The notes beneath the pieces were generated by a model. The model ran no database searches, was not told the origin of the DNA, and worked only from the letters and a program-made list of their open reading frames with translations. Both the position numbers and the translations under genes were made by a program. From JALORV01 sp963780715 (GTDB lineage: Bacteria > Pseudomonadota > Gammaproteobacteria > Burkholderiales > Burkholderiaceae_F), in the NCBI GenBank assembly GCA_963780715.1, contig CAWADK010000002.1:146048-210047 (forward strand): DNA of 64,000 bases, in the 5' to 3' direction. This document shows positions 35,721 to 44,489 of the stretch, piece after piece; position 1 is the first letter of the stretch, and every line of letters begins with the position of its first letter.

Positions 35721-36692
35721 CTACGGCATCGATAGCCCGGCCACTACCACGTTTCGACCGGTGCCTCCGGCAAGCTTGGTCACGCCCTGCAGCGGGCACT
35801 TCAGGATCGCCTGCCGCAATGCCTCGATCGCCGGCGTGCGCGTGAAGGACTTGCGCCAGGCCAGAACCACGCGCCGATCCGGCGCCGGCGACTTGAACGG
35901 AACGTATTCGAGCAGGGAATCGCGCCCCGGCTTTTCGGGAACCGACGTGCTCGGCAGCACTGTCACGCCCAGGCCCGAGCCGACCATATGGCGGATCGTT
36001 TCGAGCGACGAGCCTTCGAATGTCTTCTGGATGCCCTCTGCCGACGAGGAAAAGCGCGAAAGCTCGGGGCAGACCTCGAGCACGTGATCGCGGAAACAAT
36101 GCCCCGTGCCGAGCAGCAGCATGGTTTCCTTCTTCAGGTCCTCGCTCGGAATGCTCTTGCGCTTGGCCCATGCGTGGTGGCGCGGCGTCGCCACGACAAA
36201 CGGCTCGTCGTACACCGGCTGCATCAGCAGTCCGGTCTGCGGCAGCGGCAGCGCCATGATCGCGACATCGATCTCGCCGTTTTTCAGCAGCTCCATCAGC
36301 TTGACCGTGAAATTCTCGGTCAGCAGCAGCGGCATCTCGGGCGCATCCTTCAGCAGCTGCCGCACCAGGCCCGGCAGCAGATACGGGCCGATGGTGTAGA
36401 TGACGCCGAGCCGCAGCGGCCCCACGAGCGGGTCCTTGCCCTGGCGGGCGATTTCCTTGATGCGCCCCGCCTCGTCCAGCACCTTCTGCGCCTGGCCGAC
36501 GATGCGCTCGCCCGCCGGCGTCGTCGTGACCTCGTTGGTGCGGCGTTCGAAGATCTGCGTGCCCAGTTCCTCCTCGAGCTTCTTGATCGCGACGGACAGC
36601 GTCGGCTGGCTGACGAAGCAGGCCTCGGCTGCACGACCGAAGTGGCGTTCGCGCGCCACGGCCACGATGTACTTGAGCTCAGTGAGGGTCAT
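35721..36692 (-). CDS. oxyR: Hydrogen peroxide-responsive LysR regulator OxyR
   Basis: A 323-residue LysR-type activator. The N-terminal helix-turn-helix is LTELKYIVAVARERHFGRAA with FVSQPTLSVAIKKLEEELG. The redox switch is visible as two cysteines in GTGHCFRDHVLEVCPEL near residues 200-209, matching Cys199 and Cys208 of E. coli OxyR. ATG 36692 gives the normal start. It follows recG by 22 bases, a frequent betaproteobacterial order, and precedes dps, a classic OxyR target. Confidence 0.95.
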   Translation of the reverse strand: MTLTELKYIVAVARERHFGRAAEACFVSQPTLSVAIKKLEEELGTQIFERRTNEVTTTPAGERIVGQAQKVLDEAGRIKEIARQGKDPLVGPLRLGVIYTIGPYLLPGLVRQLLKDAPEMPLLLTENFTVKLMELLKNGEIDVAIMALPLPQTGLLMQPVYDEPFVVATPRHHAWAKRKSIPSEDLKKETMLLLGTGHCFRDHVLEVCPELSRFSSSAEGIQKTFEGSSLETIRHMVGSGLGVTVLPSTSVPEKPGRDSLLEYVPFKSPAPDRRVVLAWRKSFTRTPAIEALRQAILKCPLQGVTKLAGGTGRNVVVAGLSMP

Positions 36693-36714
36693 GCTTGCGG
36701 ATCGTAACTGCGCG

Positions 36715-38769
36715 TCATGCGGCCAGAAAGTCGTACCGTCCTTCGTACCAGCGCCGCACGTGTTCGCGCGCGGCCTCTTCATCCTGCGCGAGCAGCGCTT
36801 CGGCGGTCCCGCGGGCCTGCTCGACGAGCCCCGCATCGCGCTCCAGGTCGGCGAAGCGCAACAGCGGAATGCCGGACTGGCGTGCCCCGAGGAACTCGCC
36901 GGGTCCTCGCATCATAAGGTCGCGGCGCGCCACTTCGAAACCATCGCTGGTCTCGTGTATGACCTTGAGTCGCTCGCGCGCGGCCTCGGACAGTGGCTCT
37001 TCGAACAGCAGGATGCAGTAGCTCTGCTGCGCGCCGCGGCCGATGCGGCCACGCAACTGATGGAGCTGGGCGAGGCCGAAGCGCTCGGCGTGCTCGATGA
37101 CCATCAGGGTCGCGTTGGGAACATCGACCCCGACCTCGATCACCGTCGTCGCCACCAGCACGTCGATCTCCCCGGCGCCGAAGCGCCGCATGACGGCGGA
37201 CTTCTCCGCCGCCGCGAGCTGGCCGTGCAGCAGCCCGATGCGCAGCTCGGGCAGCAGCTCGACGATGCGGGCATGCGTCTCGGTCGCCGCGGCGGCCTCG
37301 ACCACGTCACTCGCTTCGATCAGAGGACAGACCCAGTAGGCCTGGCGACCGGCCGCGACATCCGCACGGATGCGGTCGATGACTTCGTCGCGCCGTCGCG
37401 TGGACACCAGCTTGGTGATCACCGGCTGCCGGCCGGGCGGCAGCTCGTCGATGACGGAGACATCGAGATCGGCGAGATAGCTCATCGCGAGCGTGCGCGG
37501 TATCGGCGTGGCCGACAGCATCAGCATGTGCGGCGCCAGCTGCTCGCCGGCATTGCGCAGCGCGAGCCGCTGGGCGACGCCGAAGCGGTGCTGCTCGTCG
37601 ACGATCGCGAGGCCCAGCCGCTCGAAGCTGACCGCCTCCTGGATCAGGGCGTGCGTTCCGATCACCAGCTGTGCGGCGCCACTGGCAAGCTGCTGCTGCG
37701 CCTCGCGCTTGGCCGCGCTTGCCAGGCGCCCGACCAGCCAGGCCGAACGGACGCCGAGCGGCTCCAGCCATTCGGCGATCCGCCCGAAGTGCTGCTCGGC
37801 GAGCAGTTCCGTAGGCGCCATCAGCGCCGCCTGCCAGCCCGAGTCGATCGCGCGCGCCGCGGCGAGTGCCGCGACCACCGTCTTGCCGCTGCCGACATCG
37901 CCCTGCACCAGCCGCTGCATCGGCTGCGCGCGCGCGAGATCGAGCGCAATCTCGTGCCACACGCGCTGCTGCGCGGCCGTCAGAGTGAAAGGCAGCGCCG
38001 CGATCAGGCGCGCGGTCAGCCCGTCCGCGGCGAGCCTTGGGGCGCGTTGCGTACGGCGGCTGGCCCGCGCGAAGCGCAAGGCAATCTGCTGCGCCACCAG
38101 TTCATCGAACTTCAGCCGCTGCCAGGCCGGGTCGGTTCGTTCCGCCAGAGCCTGCGCGTCGGCATCGGGCGGCGGATGATGCAGGCGTTCCACGGCCTGC
38201 CGCAGCGGCGGCAGTCGCAGCTTCGCCAACCGCTCGTCCGTAAGGAGATCACGCAGCTCGACCGACTTCAGTGCCCGCGCGATGCGCTGGCGCAGCCACG
38301 ACTGCGACACGCCGGCGGTGGTCGGGTAGATCGGCGTCAGTGTCGTCGGCAAAGCTTCGCCGGCCTGCACCACGCGCACGCGCGGATGAATCATCTCGAC
38401 ACCGGCGAGACCGCCGCGCACCGGACCGAAGGCTCGGATGCGGCGCCCCACCGCCATCTGCTTCAGCTGTGACGGATAGAAGTGCAGGAAACGCAGCACT
38501 AGCGTGCCGCTGGCGTCCTGCACGGTCACGCACAGCTGGCGCCGGCCACGGAACACTACTTCGGCCGCCGTCACGGTGGCCTCGATCTGGGCCTCGGCGC
38601 CGTCGCGCAGGTCGTCAATGGCGATGACCGCGGTCTCGTCCTCGTAGCGCAGCGGCAGGTGGAAGACGAAGTCCCAGTCGTGCGCGAGACCGATGGCCGC
38701 CAGGCGCGCCGTGATCCCGCCGGGATCGGACCGAACGGCCGACGGGCGGCCTGCAGTGCTGCGCGCCAA
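36715..38769 (-). CDS. recG: ATP-dependent DNA helicase RecG
   Basis: A 684-residue branch-migration helicase that rescues stalled forks (E. coli 693). The N-terminal wedge has FHLPLRYEDET. Helicase motifs are QRLVQGDVGSGKTVVAALAA near 285, DEQHRFGVAQR near 390, MLSATPIPRTLA near 418 and LHQLRGRIGRGAQQSYCILL near 575. Complete and in frame over 2 kb, which contrasts with the frameshifted genes earlier in the window. It lies between ridA and oxyR on the same strand. Confidence 0.96.
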   Translation of the reverse strand: MARSTAGRPSAVRSDPGGITARLAAIGLAHDWDFVFHLPLRYEDETAVIAIDDLRDGAEAQIEATVTAAEVVFRGRRQLCVTVQDASGTLVLRFLHFYPSQLKQMAVGRRIRAFGPVRGGLAGVEMIHPRVRVVQAGEALPTTLTPIYPTTAGVSQSWLRQRIARALKSVELRDLLTDERLAKLRLPPLRQAVERLHHPPPDADAQALAERTDPAWQRLKFDELVAQQIALRFARASRRTQRAPRLAADGLTARLIAALPFTLTAAQQRVWHEIALDLARAQPMQRLVQGDVGSGKTVVAALAAARAIDSGWQAALMAPTELLAEQHFGRIAEWLEPLGVRSAWLVGRLASAAKREAQQQLASGAAQLVIGTHALIQEAVSFERLGLAIVDEQHRFGVAQRLALRNAGEQLAPHMLMLSATPIPRTLAMSYLADLDVSVIDELPPGRQPVITKLVSTRRRDEVIDRIRADVAAGRQAYWVCPLIEASDVVEAAAATETHARIVELLPELRIGLLHGQLAAAEKSAVMRRFGAGEIDVLVATTVIEVGVDVPNATLMVIEHAERFGLAQLHQLRGRIGRGAQQSYCILLFEEPLSEAARERLKVIHETSDGFEVARRDLMMRGPGEFLGARQSGIPLLRFADLERDAGLVEQARGTAEALLAQDEEAAREHVRRWYEGRYDFLAA

Positions 38770-38783
38770 GGAAGTCGCCCGCC

Positions 38784-39164
38784 TCAGAGGACGAGCACGG
38801 CCTCGACTTCGAACAGCGCTCCCTTCGGCAGGCTCGCAACGCCAACCGTCGAGCGTGCCGGGTAAGGCTTCGGCACGACTTCACCCATGATCTGGTTGAC
38901 CGTCGCGAACTGGGAGAGATCCGTCAGGAACAGCGTGAACTTGACGGCATGGCCGAGCGTGCCGCCGGCCGCGCGGGCCACCGCGTCGAGGTTGGCGAAA
39001 GCCTGCCGTACCTGCGGTTCGAAATCGGGACCGACGAGCTCACCGGTCCTGGGATCGAGGCCGATCTGCCCCGAGGTGAAGACGACGAGTCCGGTCCTGA
39101 CAGCCTGCGAATACGGCCCGATCGCCGCCGGCGCGGCCGGCGTCGAGATGATTTCCTTGTTCAT
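38784..39164 (-). CDS. ridA: RidA family enamine/imine deaminase
   Basis: A 126-residue protein of the YjgF/YER057c/UK114 family, which hydrolyses reactive 2-aminoacrylate made by PLP enzymes. It shows AAPAAIGPYSQAVRTG at the N-terminus, TSGQIGLDPRTGELVG near 30 and the active-site Arg in PARSTVGVASLPKGA near 103, with Glu in FEVEAVLVL at the end. All catalytic positions are kept. It begins the ridA-recG-oxyR-dps run on the minus strand. Confidence 0.95.
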   Translation of the reverse strand: MNKEIISTPAAPAAIGPYSQAVRTGLVVFTSGQIGLDPRTGELVGPDFEPQVRQAFANLDAVARAAGGTLGHAVKFTLFLTDLSQFATVNQIMGEVVPKPYPARSTVGVASLPKGALFEVEAVLVL

Positions 39165-39250
39165 GGAGGTTCCTTCGGCACGTGTCGACGAAGGAAGGAG
39201 TCTAGCGGCGCGTCACCGCTCCCATGCAGGCCGCGCCGAGGAGCCGCCGG

Positions 39251-41086
39251 TCAGCTGCGCTGGCGCACGAACTGTTCGAAGGGCAGCAGCGGAAGAGCCT
39301 TGCTCAGGTGGAAGCCCTGCGCTTCATGGCAGCCGCAATGCTTTACGAAGTCGAGCTGCTCGGCCGTTTCCACGCCTTCGGCCACCACATGCAGGCCCAG
39401 ACCGTCGGCCAGCCCTGCCAGCGCGGTGACGATGCGCGCGTCGGCCGGGTCGTCCGGAGCGGCGCGCACGAAGCGGCCGTCGATCTTCAGGACGCTGACC
39501 GGGAAGCGGCGCAGGTTCGAGAGGCTCGAGTACCCGGTGCCGAAGTTGTCGAGCGCGATGCGCACACCCATGGTCTGCAGCCCCACGAGCACCTGCTCGG
39601 CCTTGTCGAGGTCGCGCATCAGGCTCGCTTCCGTGATCTCGACTTCCAGGCGCTCCGCGTCCAGTCCGCTGTCGACCAGAGCCTGGCTCACCATCGGCAG
39701 CAGTGACCGCCCGCGAAACTCGCGCGGTGAAAGGTTCACGCTGACGAAGAGTTCGCCCAGACCGGCGGCGGTCCAGGCTCGCGCCGCATGACAGGCCGCG
39801 CGCAGCACGATCTCGCCGATCGGCTGTATCAGGCCGCTGTCCTCGGCCACTGCGATGAAGGCGGACGGTTCGAGCAGCCCCTGCTCGGGATGGCGCCAAC
39901 GCAGCAGCGCTTCGGCCCCGATCACGCGCCCATTGGCAAGGCTGATGCGGGGCTGGTAGTGCACCTCGAACTCATTGCGGTCGATGGCACGCCGCAGTGC
40001 CGCCTCGAGCTGCAGGCGCCTGAGCAGCTCGGCATTCATGCGTGGCTCGAACAGCTGCACATGTGCACGGCCACGCGACTTCGCATAAGACAGCGCGGCA
40101 TCGGCATTGCGCAACAGCATCTCGGGGCCGGCACCGTCGTTCGGGAAACAGGCCACTCCGATGCTGACCGTCGCGGTGACCTGTTCGGCATCGACCTCGT
40201 AGGGATCGGCCAGCAGCTCTCCAAGCTTGGTGGCGACGCGTTCGGCGTCATCGGTATGGCGCAACCGGCCCAGCACGACGGCAAACTCGTCCGATCCCAC
40301 GCGCGCCACGAGATCCGAAGTGCGGACCGTCTCGATCAGGCGCCCGGCGACCTGCTGCAGCAGCGCGTCACCAACCCGGTGCCCGAGCGCGTCGTTCAGT
40401 TTCGTGAAGTCGTCGATGTCGATGACCAGCACCGCCATCCGGTCGCCGGACAACTGGTGATTGCGCACGGCTTCGTCGAGCCGCGACTCCAGCAGCCGGC
40501 GGTTCGGCAGCGCCGTGATGTCGTCGTACAGCGCCATGCGCCGCGCGCGCTCCTCGACTTCACTGCGTTCGTACATTTCGGCGACGAGCCGCTCGTTCGA
40601 CCAGGCCAGTTCGTCATGAGCGGCGCGCACACGCTGCTCGAGTTCTTCGCGGACCCGCGACAGCGCCACCTCGGTCGCCTTGCGCGCTGTGATGTCCTCG
40701 ACCATCCAGATCGTTTCGCCGCCCGGCCCGCCCGGCGTGATGCTCTTGACCAGCAGTCGCGCCCAGAAGGTCGATCCGTCGCTGCGCCGCGTGCGCCATT
40801 CCATCGACGGCGAGCCGCCCGCGTTCAGCGCGTCGCCGATGCGGTTGGCGAATCCCTGGAACTCCTCCTCGGACGAGAAGAAGACAGCGGCTGACTGTCC
40901 GAGCAGCCGCTCCGGTTCCCATCCGAACAGCCGCGCGGCACTGGAATTGCATTGCATGACTTCACCGTCGCACACGGCCAGGATGCCCACCGTATCGTTG
41001 GCAAGCAGTGCGCGATACTCCTGCAGACGACGCTGGACGTCGCGCGTGTTCAGTGCGGTGACGAGATCCTCGGCGGTCTGGTTCAT
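39251..41086 (-). CDS. PAS-GGDEF-EAL signalling protein
   Basis: About 611 residues from ATG 41086. Order: a PAS/PAC sensor (about 20-140, with GILAVCDGEVMQCNSSAARL), a coiled coil (150-190), a GGDEF domain and an EAL domain. No membrane segment. The GGDEF site reads RVGSDEFAVV, with Ser for the second Gly, so diguanylate cyclase activity is uncertain. EAL is kept in GAEALLRW and EITEASLM, but the metal pair DDFG reads DNFGTGYSS. It may be a weak phosphodiesterase or a binding protein for cyclic-di-GMP. Upstream ATG 41215 is a less likely start. Confidence 0.92.
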   Translation of the reverse strand: MNQTAEDLVTALNTRDVQRRLQEYRALLANDTVGILAVCDGEVMQCNSSAARLFGWEPERLLGQSAAVFFSSEEEFQGFANRIGDALNAGGSPSMEWRTRRSDGSTFWARLLVKSITPGGPGGETIWMVEDITARKATEVALSRVREELEQRVRAAHDELAWSNERLVAEMYERSEVEERARRMALYDDITALPNRRLLESRLDEAVRNHQLSGDRMAVLVIDIDDFTKLNDALGHRVGDALLQQVAGRLIETVRTSDLVARVGSDEFAVVLGRLRHTDDAERVATKLGELLADPYEVDAEQVTATVSIGVACFPNDGAGPEMLLRNADAALSYAKSRGRAHVQLFEPRMNAELLRRLQLEAALRRAIDRNEFEVHYQPRISLANGRVIGAEALLRWRHPEQGLLEPSAFIAVAEDSGLIQPIGEIVLRAACHAARAWTAAGLGELFVSVNLSPREFRGRSLLPMVSQALVDSGLDAERLEVEITEASLMRDLDKAEQVLVGLQTMGVRIALDNFGTGYSSLSNLRRFPVSVLKIDGRFVRAAPDDPADARIVTALAGLADGLGLHVVAEGVETAEQLDFVKHCGCHEAQGFHLSKALPLLPFEQFVRQRS

Positions 41087-41392
41087 GCAATCCCCATGGG
41101 TCGAAGCCACGCTCCGGACGATCGGCGACCCAGGACGCGCGGCGGCAGCTTCAGTGTCGGCGCCCGGGCGACCGAACGATGGATGGATTACGGGCGCCCG
41201 GACCCCGCTATTCACGCCGCAGCACCTCGCCCTTCAGCCGTTCGGGCGAGGCAGGGTCCGGCGGCACGACGGGACGACCTCGCGGATGCCTGCGCGCGTC
41301 CGGCGGCTTGCGCACTCGGCGGCTGCCGTTCAAGATGCCGCGGTGCCAGGACGATCGTGCACCGCACCCAGCCCGCCGAACGGATCGCCGCA

Positions 41393-42037
41393 ATGACAGT
41401 TAGCCCCAGCAAACCACGCGCAGCTCGCAAGCCACGGAAGACCGCCTCCCCGCGCCGCAAGCGCGCCCAGCCCACGGCGTCGAATCAGCCTGTCATGGCA
41501 CTTGCGCGCCAGATGAAGTCATGGGCCGGAACCGCATGGGGCCTGGCCGGCAGTGCCGCTGACATGTCGCTGGCGCTCGCGAAGTCCTCCGTCGGACCGA
41601 ACCGGCGCGCGACGATCGAGCGCGCGGGTGCGCTGCTCAAGAGCATGCGCGAAACTGCCGGGCTGACGGCCCAGGAACTGGGCCGCGCGATCAACCTGGG
41701 CGATCCCAGTCTGCTCGAGCAGGCAGAAAGCGGAAAGATCGCCCTGCCCTTCGAGATCATCCTGCGACTGGCCGCGGTGCTGGGACGGCGCGACCCCGTC
41801 GCCTTCGTGATGAAGCTCACGCGCTCGTACAGCCCGGAAACCTGGAAGGCGCTCGAGGATCTCGGAGTCGGCCGCCTCGTGGCGCATGCGGGCCGCGAGC
41901 GCGAGTTCGTGAACATCTACCGGGCGCGCGACGAGGCACGACAGCTGACCGACGCGCAGTTCGCGCGCGTGCTGGCGTTCGTCAGTGCGGCCTTCGAACT
42001 GGCGCTGACGCTGGTGCGTGAGGAACGCAGGAAATAG
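41393..42037 (+). CDS. XRE-family helix-turn-helix regulator with basic N-terminal tail
   Basis: A 214-residue protein. The first 35 residues are rich in Lys, Arg, Ala and Pro (SKPRAARKPRKTASPRRKRA), like a histone H1 tail. The HTH_3 domain runs from about 78 to 130: LLKSMRETAGLTAQELGRAI then GDPSLLEQAESGKIALPFEI. The C-terminal 80 residues form a helical domain of unknown role. It precedes the phasin gene by 57 bases on the same strand and could control polyhydroxyalkanoate granule genes. That link is positional only. Confidence 0.85.
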   Translation: MTVSPSKPRAARKPRKTASPRRKRAQPTASNQPVMALARQMKSWAGTAWGLAGSAADMSLALAKSSVGPNRRATIERAGALLKSMRETAGLTAQELGRAINLGDPSLLEQAESGKIALPFEIILRLAAVLGRRDPVAFVMKLTRSYSPETWKALEDLGVGRLVAHAGREREFVNIYRARDEARQLTDAQFARVLAFVSAAFELALTLVREERRK

Positions 42038-42094
42038 TCGCCGCGCGCTGATGCGCGCTGCTATCGTTCGACGTTCACGAGGAGGAAGGCGATC

Positions 42095-42616
42095 ATGGCA
42101 ACCAGAAAGACCCGCAAAGCCGCAGTCAAGACCCGCGCCGCCAAGAAGACCACGAAGCGCGCGACCCGCACGCAAGCTGCGCCCGCAAGCGCCGCTGCCG
42201 CGAAGATGTTCGACATGTCGATGGGAGGCCTCGGCCAGACGCTCGAGCGGCTCAACCTGTCCGGCGTGGCCGGCACCATCGCCGAGGGCCGTCGCAAGGA
42301 CCTTGCTGCGCTGGTCGCCGCCAACAAGAAATCCTACGAAGGCCTGCAGGCTGTCGTGGCGCGGCAAACGGCGATGCTGAAGAACGCGGTCACCGAATGG
42401 CAGGCGATCGCGCAGGGCATGTCGCAGGGTGGCGCGCGCCAGGGCCTGGGCCAGATGGACGAGGTCGCCAAGAACGCGTTCACGATGGCGCTCGAAAACA
42501 TCCGTGAACTCGGTGAACTCGCGGCACGCTCGCAGGCCGAGGCTTTCGAGATCGTGCGTCGCCGCATCATGGAGAACGTCAACGAGGTGAGCTCGCTGAT
42601 GCAACGCGGCCGCTGA
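42095..42616 (+). CDS. Phasin family protein with Lys/Ala-rich N-terminus
   Basis: A 173-residue polyhydroxyalkanoate granule-associated protein. A strong GAGGAGG precedes the ATG. The first 30 residues are basic and alanine-rich (TRKTRKAAVKTRAAKKTTKR). The phasin_2 helical region follows, with AALVAANKKSYEGLQAVVAR near 72 and AFTMALENIRELGELAARSQ near 128. PHA-granule proteins with such tails can also bind DNA. No phaC or other PHA gene is nearby. A bidirectional terminator lies between it and the convergent cytochrome gene. Confidence 0.88.
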   Translation: MATRKTRKAAVKTRAAKKTTKRATRTQAAPASAAAAKMFDMSMGGLGQTLERLNLSGVAGTIAEGRRKDLAALVAANKKSYEGLQAVVARQTAMLKNAVTEWQAIAQGMSQGGARQGLGQMDEVAKNAFTMALENIRELGELAARSQAEAFEIVRRRIMENVNEVSSLMQRGR

Positions 42617-42637
42617 GCCGCTGCAAAGAGAAAAACA

Positions 42638-42668
42638 CAGCGGGCGTTCCGGCGCGGAACTCCCGCTG
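42638..42668. terminator. Bidirectional terminator between phasin and cytochrome c genes
   Basis: CAGCGGGCGTTCCG (42638-42651) pairs with CGGAACTCCCGCTG (42655-42668) with one C/T mismatch and a GCG loop. On the minus strand it is followed by the A-run complement (GTGTTTTTC), which supports termination of the convergent cytochrome transcript. Confidence 0.7.
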
Positions 42669-42697
42669 ATGTCCGCCTCAATCCCGCCGCAGCCGCA

Positions 42698-43048
42698 TCA
42701 CGGCGGAACGGCCTTCACCTCGATCTGGATCGCCGAGTAGTACGCGGCGAGGTCGCGTATCTCCTGGTCGGACAGCGCCTTGGCGGCTACCGACATCACC
42801 TCGTTTCTCCTCGCCCCGGTCCGGTACGCATTCAATTCGCGCGCGAGATAGGCCTCGGGCTGGCCGGCGAGGTGGGGAGCGTCGGGCAGCTTCGCGATGC
42901 CGTCGAGTCCGTGGCAGGCCTGGCACGCGACGGCCTTGCGGCGACCCGCGGCCACATCCTGTGCCGCAGCCCCGCTACAGACGACGGCGAGTCCTGAGAA
43001 GACCGCCGCCGCAGTGCCTGCGGCGGCGGCGATGGAGCGGATGCGCAT
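42698..43048 (-). CDS. Cytochrome c553-type mono-haem protein
   Basis: A 116-residue periplasmic cytochrome. A signal peptide of about 30 residues ends GAAAQ, and the haem motif CQACH follows near 44. The distal Met is probably in EVMSVAAKALSDQEI near 85, and ALSDQEIRDLAAYYSAIQ is the class I C-terminal helix. ATG 43048 lies four bases after the stop of the sorbosone-dehydrogenase-like gene, so the two form an operon in which this cytochrome probably takes electrons from the partner. Confidence 0.9.
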   Translation of the reverse strand: MRIRSIAAAAGTAAAVFSGLAVVCSGAAAQDVAAGRRKAVACQACHGLDGIAKLPDAPHLAGQPEAYLARELNAYRTGARRNEVMSVAAKALSDQEIRDLAAYYSAIQIEVKAVPP

Positions 43049-43052
43049 CCGC

Positions 43053-44333
43053 TTACGGCTGGTACGAGATCCGGTAGATCGCGCCGGCAAAGTCGTCGGA
43101 CACCAGCAGCGAACCGTCCTTCATGACCGCCACGTCGACCGGGCGGCCACGAAACGTGCCGGTGTTGCTGTCGAGCCAGCCTTCCGCGAAGACTTCGGAC
43201 TTGTCGGCCGTGCCATCCGCCTTCAGTGAAACGAAGTTGATCAAGGCGCCGGTCGGCGTCGTGCGGTTCCACGAGCCGTGTGCGGCCACGAAGATGCCGC
43301 CCTGGTACTTCGCCGGGAACTGCTTGCCGTTGTAGAACGTCATGCCGAGCTGGGCCTGGTGCGCCGGGAACTCGATCTGTGGCGGCGTCCAGTTGGCGGG
43401 CCCCTTCATGTCCTTCAGATCCGGCGCAGCGGCCGTGCCCGCAATCTTGACGTTCCTGCCGTGCATGAACGGATACCCGAAGTGTTCGCCGGCTTTGGTA
43501 ATGCGATTCAGTTCGCCCGGCGGCGTGTCGTCGCCCATGCCGTCAGTCTGGTTGTCCGTGAACCACACCGTCTTGTCCTTCGGGTTGATGTCCATGCCGA
43601 CCGAATTGCGAACGCCGACCGCGTAGACCTCGCGCTTGCTGCCGTCGAATGGATTCATCCGCACCATGCCGCCGATGCCGAGTTTCTCGTACAGCGCCAC
43701 TTTGCCGGCGGGCTGCACGTTGTGGGGCTGACCCAGCGTGATGTAGAGCATGCCGTCCGGCCCGACCCGGCAGGTGCGTGCGCCGTGATTGAACGACTCC
43801 TCCTCCACCGGAACCAGGCCTCCCTGCGGCACAACCTCGATGACCGCGACGTCCGGTCCTTCGTAGAAGAACTCGGCCGCCGGGAAGTTGAGCACTCGGT
43901 TGTGCTCGGCCACGATCAGGAAGCCGTCCTTGGTCCAGCAGACACCATTGGGGACCTGGAACTTGAGCGATGGCGCGAACGGCTTCACTTCATCCGCGAC
44001 GTAGTCGCTGTTGCGGTCGGTCACTGCCCAGACGGTCGTCTTGCGCGTGCCGACGAACAGCATGTTGGTGCTGGGCGCGACCGCCATGTGGCGCGCATCC
44101 GGCACGATCGCGAAGAGCTCGATCTTGAAGCCGGGCGGCAGCTTGACCCGCTTGAGGTTCTCGCGGATCGCGTCTGCATTCTTTCCGGTCTGCGGCACAG
44201 GCGGAATGTTCAGGTCCGTGCCGGAGACCTTCATCTGCTTGAGCTTCTCGATGTTCTGCTGAGCGTGCACGGGCGCGACGCTGCCAACCGCCAGCGCAAC
44301 CGCCAGAGCAACTCCATTCCACGTCTTCGTCAT
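43053..44333 (-). CDS. PQQ-type sugar dehydrogenase (L-sorbosone dehydrogenase family)
   Basis: A 426-residue periplasmic beta-propeller protein. The signal peptide ends near VHAQ (about residue 24). Repeated propeller strands include HMAVAPSTNMLFVGTRKTTV, SFNHGARTCRVGPDGMLYIT, GVRNSVGMDINPKDKTVWFTD and GGIFVAAHGSWNRTTPTG, the usual marks of sorbosone or glucose dehydrogenase relatives that bind pyrroloquinoline quinone. Substrate unknown. The adjacent downstream cytochrome is the likely electron acceptor. PQQ synthesis genes are not in the window. Confidence 0.87.
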   Translation of the reverse strand: MTKTWNGVALAVALAVGSVAPVHAQQNIEKLKQMKVSGTDLNIPPVPQTGKNADAIRENLKRVKLPPGFKIELFAIVPDARHMAVAPSTNMLFVGTRKTTVWAVTDRNSDYVADEVKPFAPSLKFQVPNGVCWTKDGFLIVAEHNRVLNFPAAEFFYEGPDVAVIEVVPQGGLVPVEEESFNHGARTCRVGPDGMLYITLGQPHNVQPAGKVALYEKLGIGGMVRMNPFDGSKREVYAVGVRNSVGMDINPKDKTVWFTDNQTDGMGDDTPPGELNRITKAGEHFGYPFMHGRNVKIAGTAAAPDLKDMKGPANWTPPQIEFPAHQAQLGMTFYNGKQFPAKYQGGIFVAAHGSWNRTTPTGALINFVSLKADGTADKSEVFAEGWLDSNTGTFRGRPVDVAVMKDGSLLVSDDFAGAIYRISYQP

Positions 44334-44489
44334 GCCTGTCTCCTGTCCGATGCTTGTTTGTTGTTCGCTTCGCACTGCCGCGTGCGAACGGCGAGTCTAG
44401 GCAGCCGACCTGCGGGCAGCAACGGGCCAACCCCCTCCGCGTCCGCGGATCCCGCGAAGGCGCGAGCGAGGCGCACAAAGACCAAAGCG

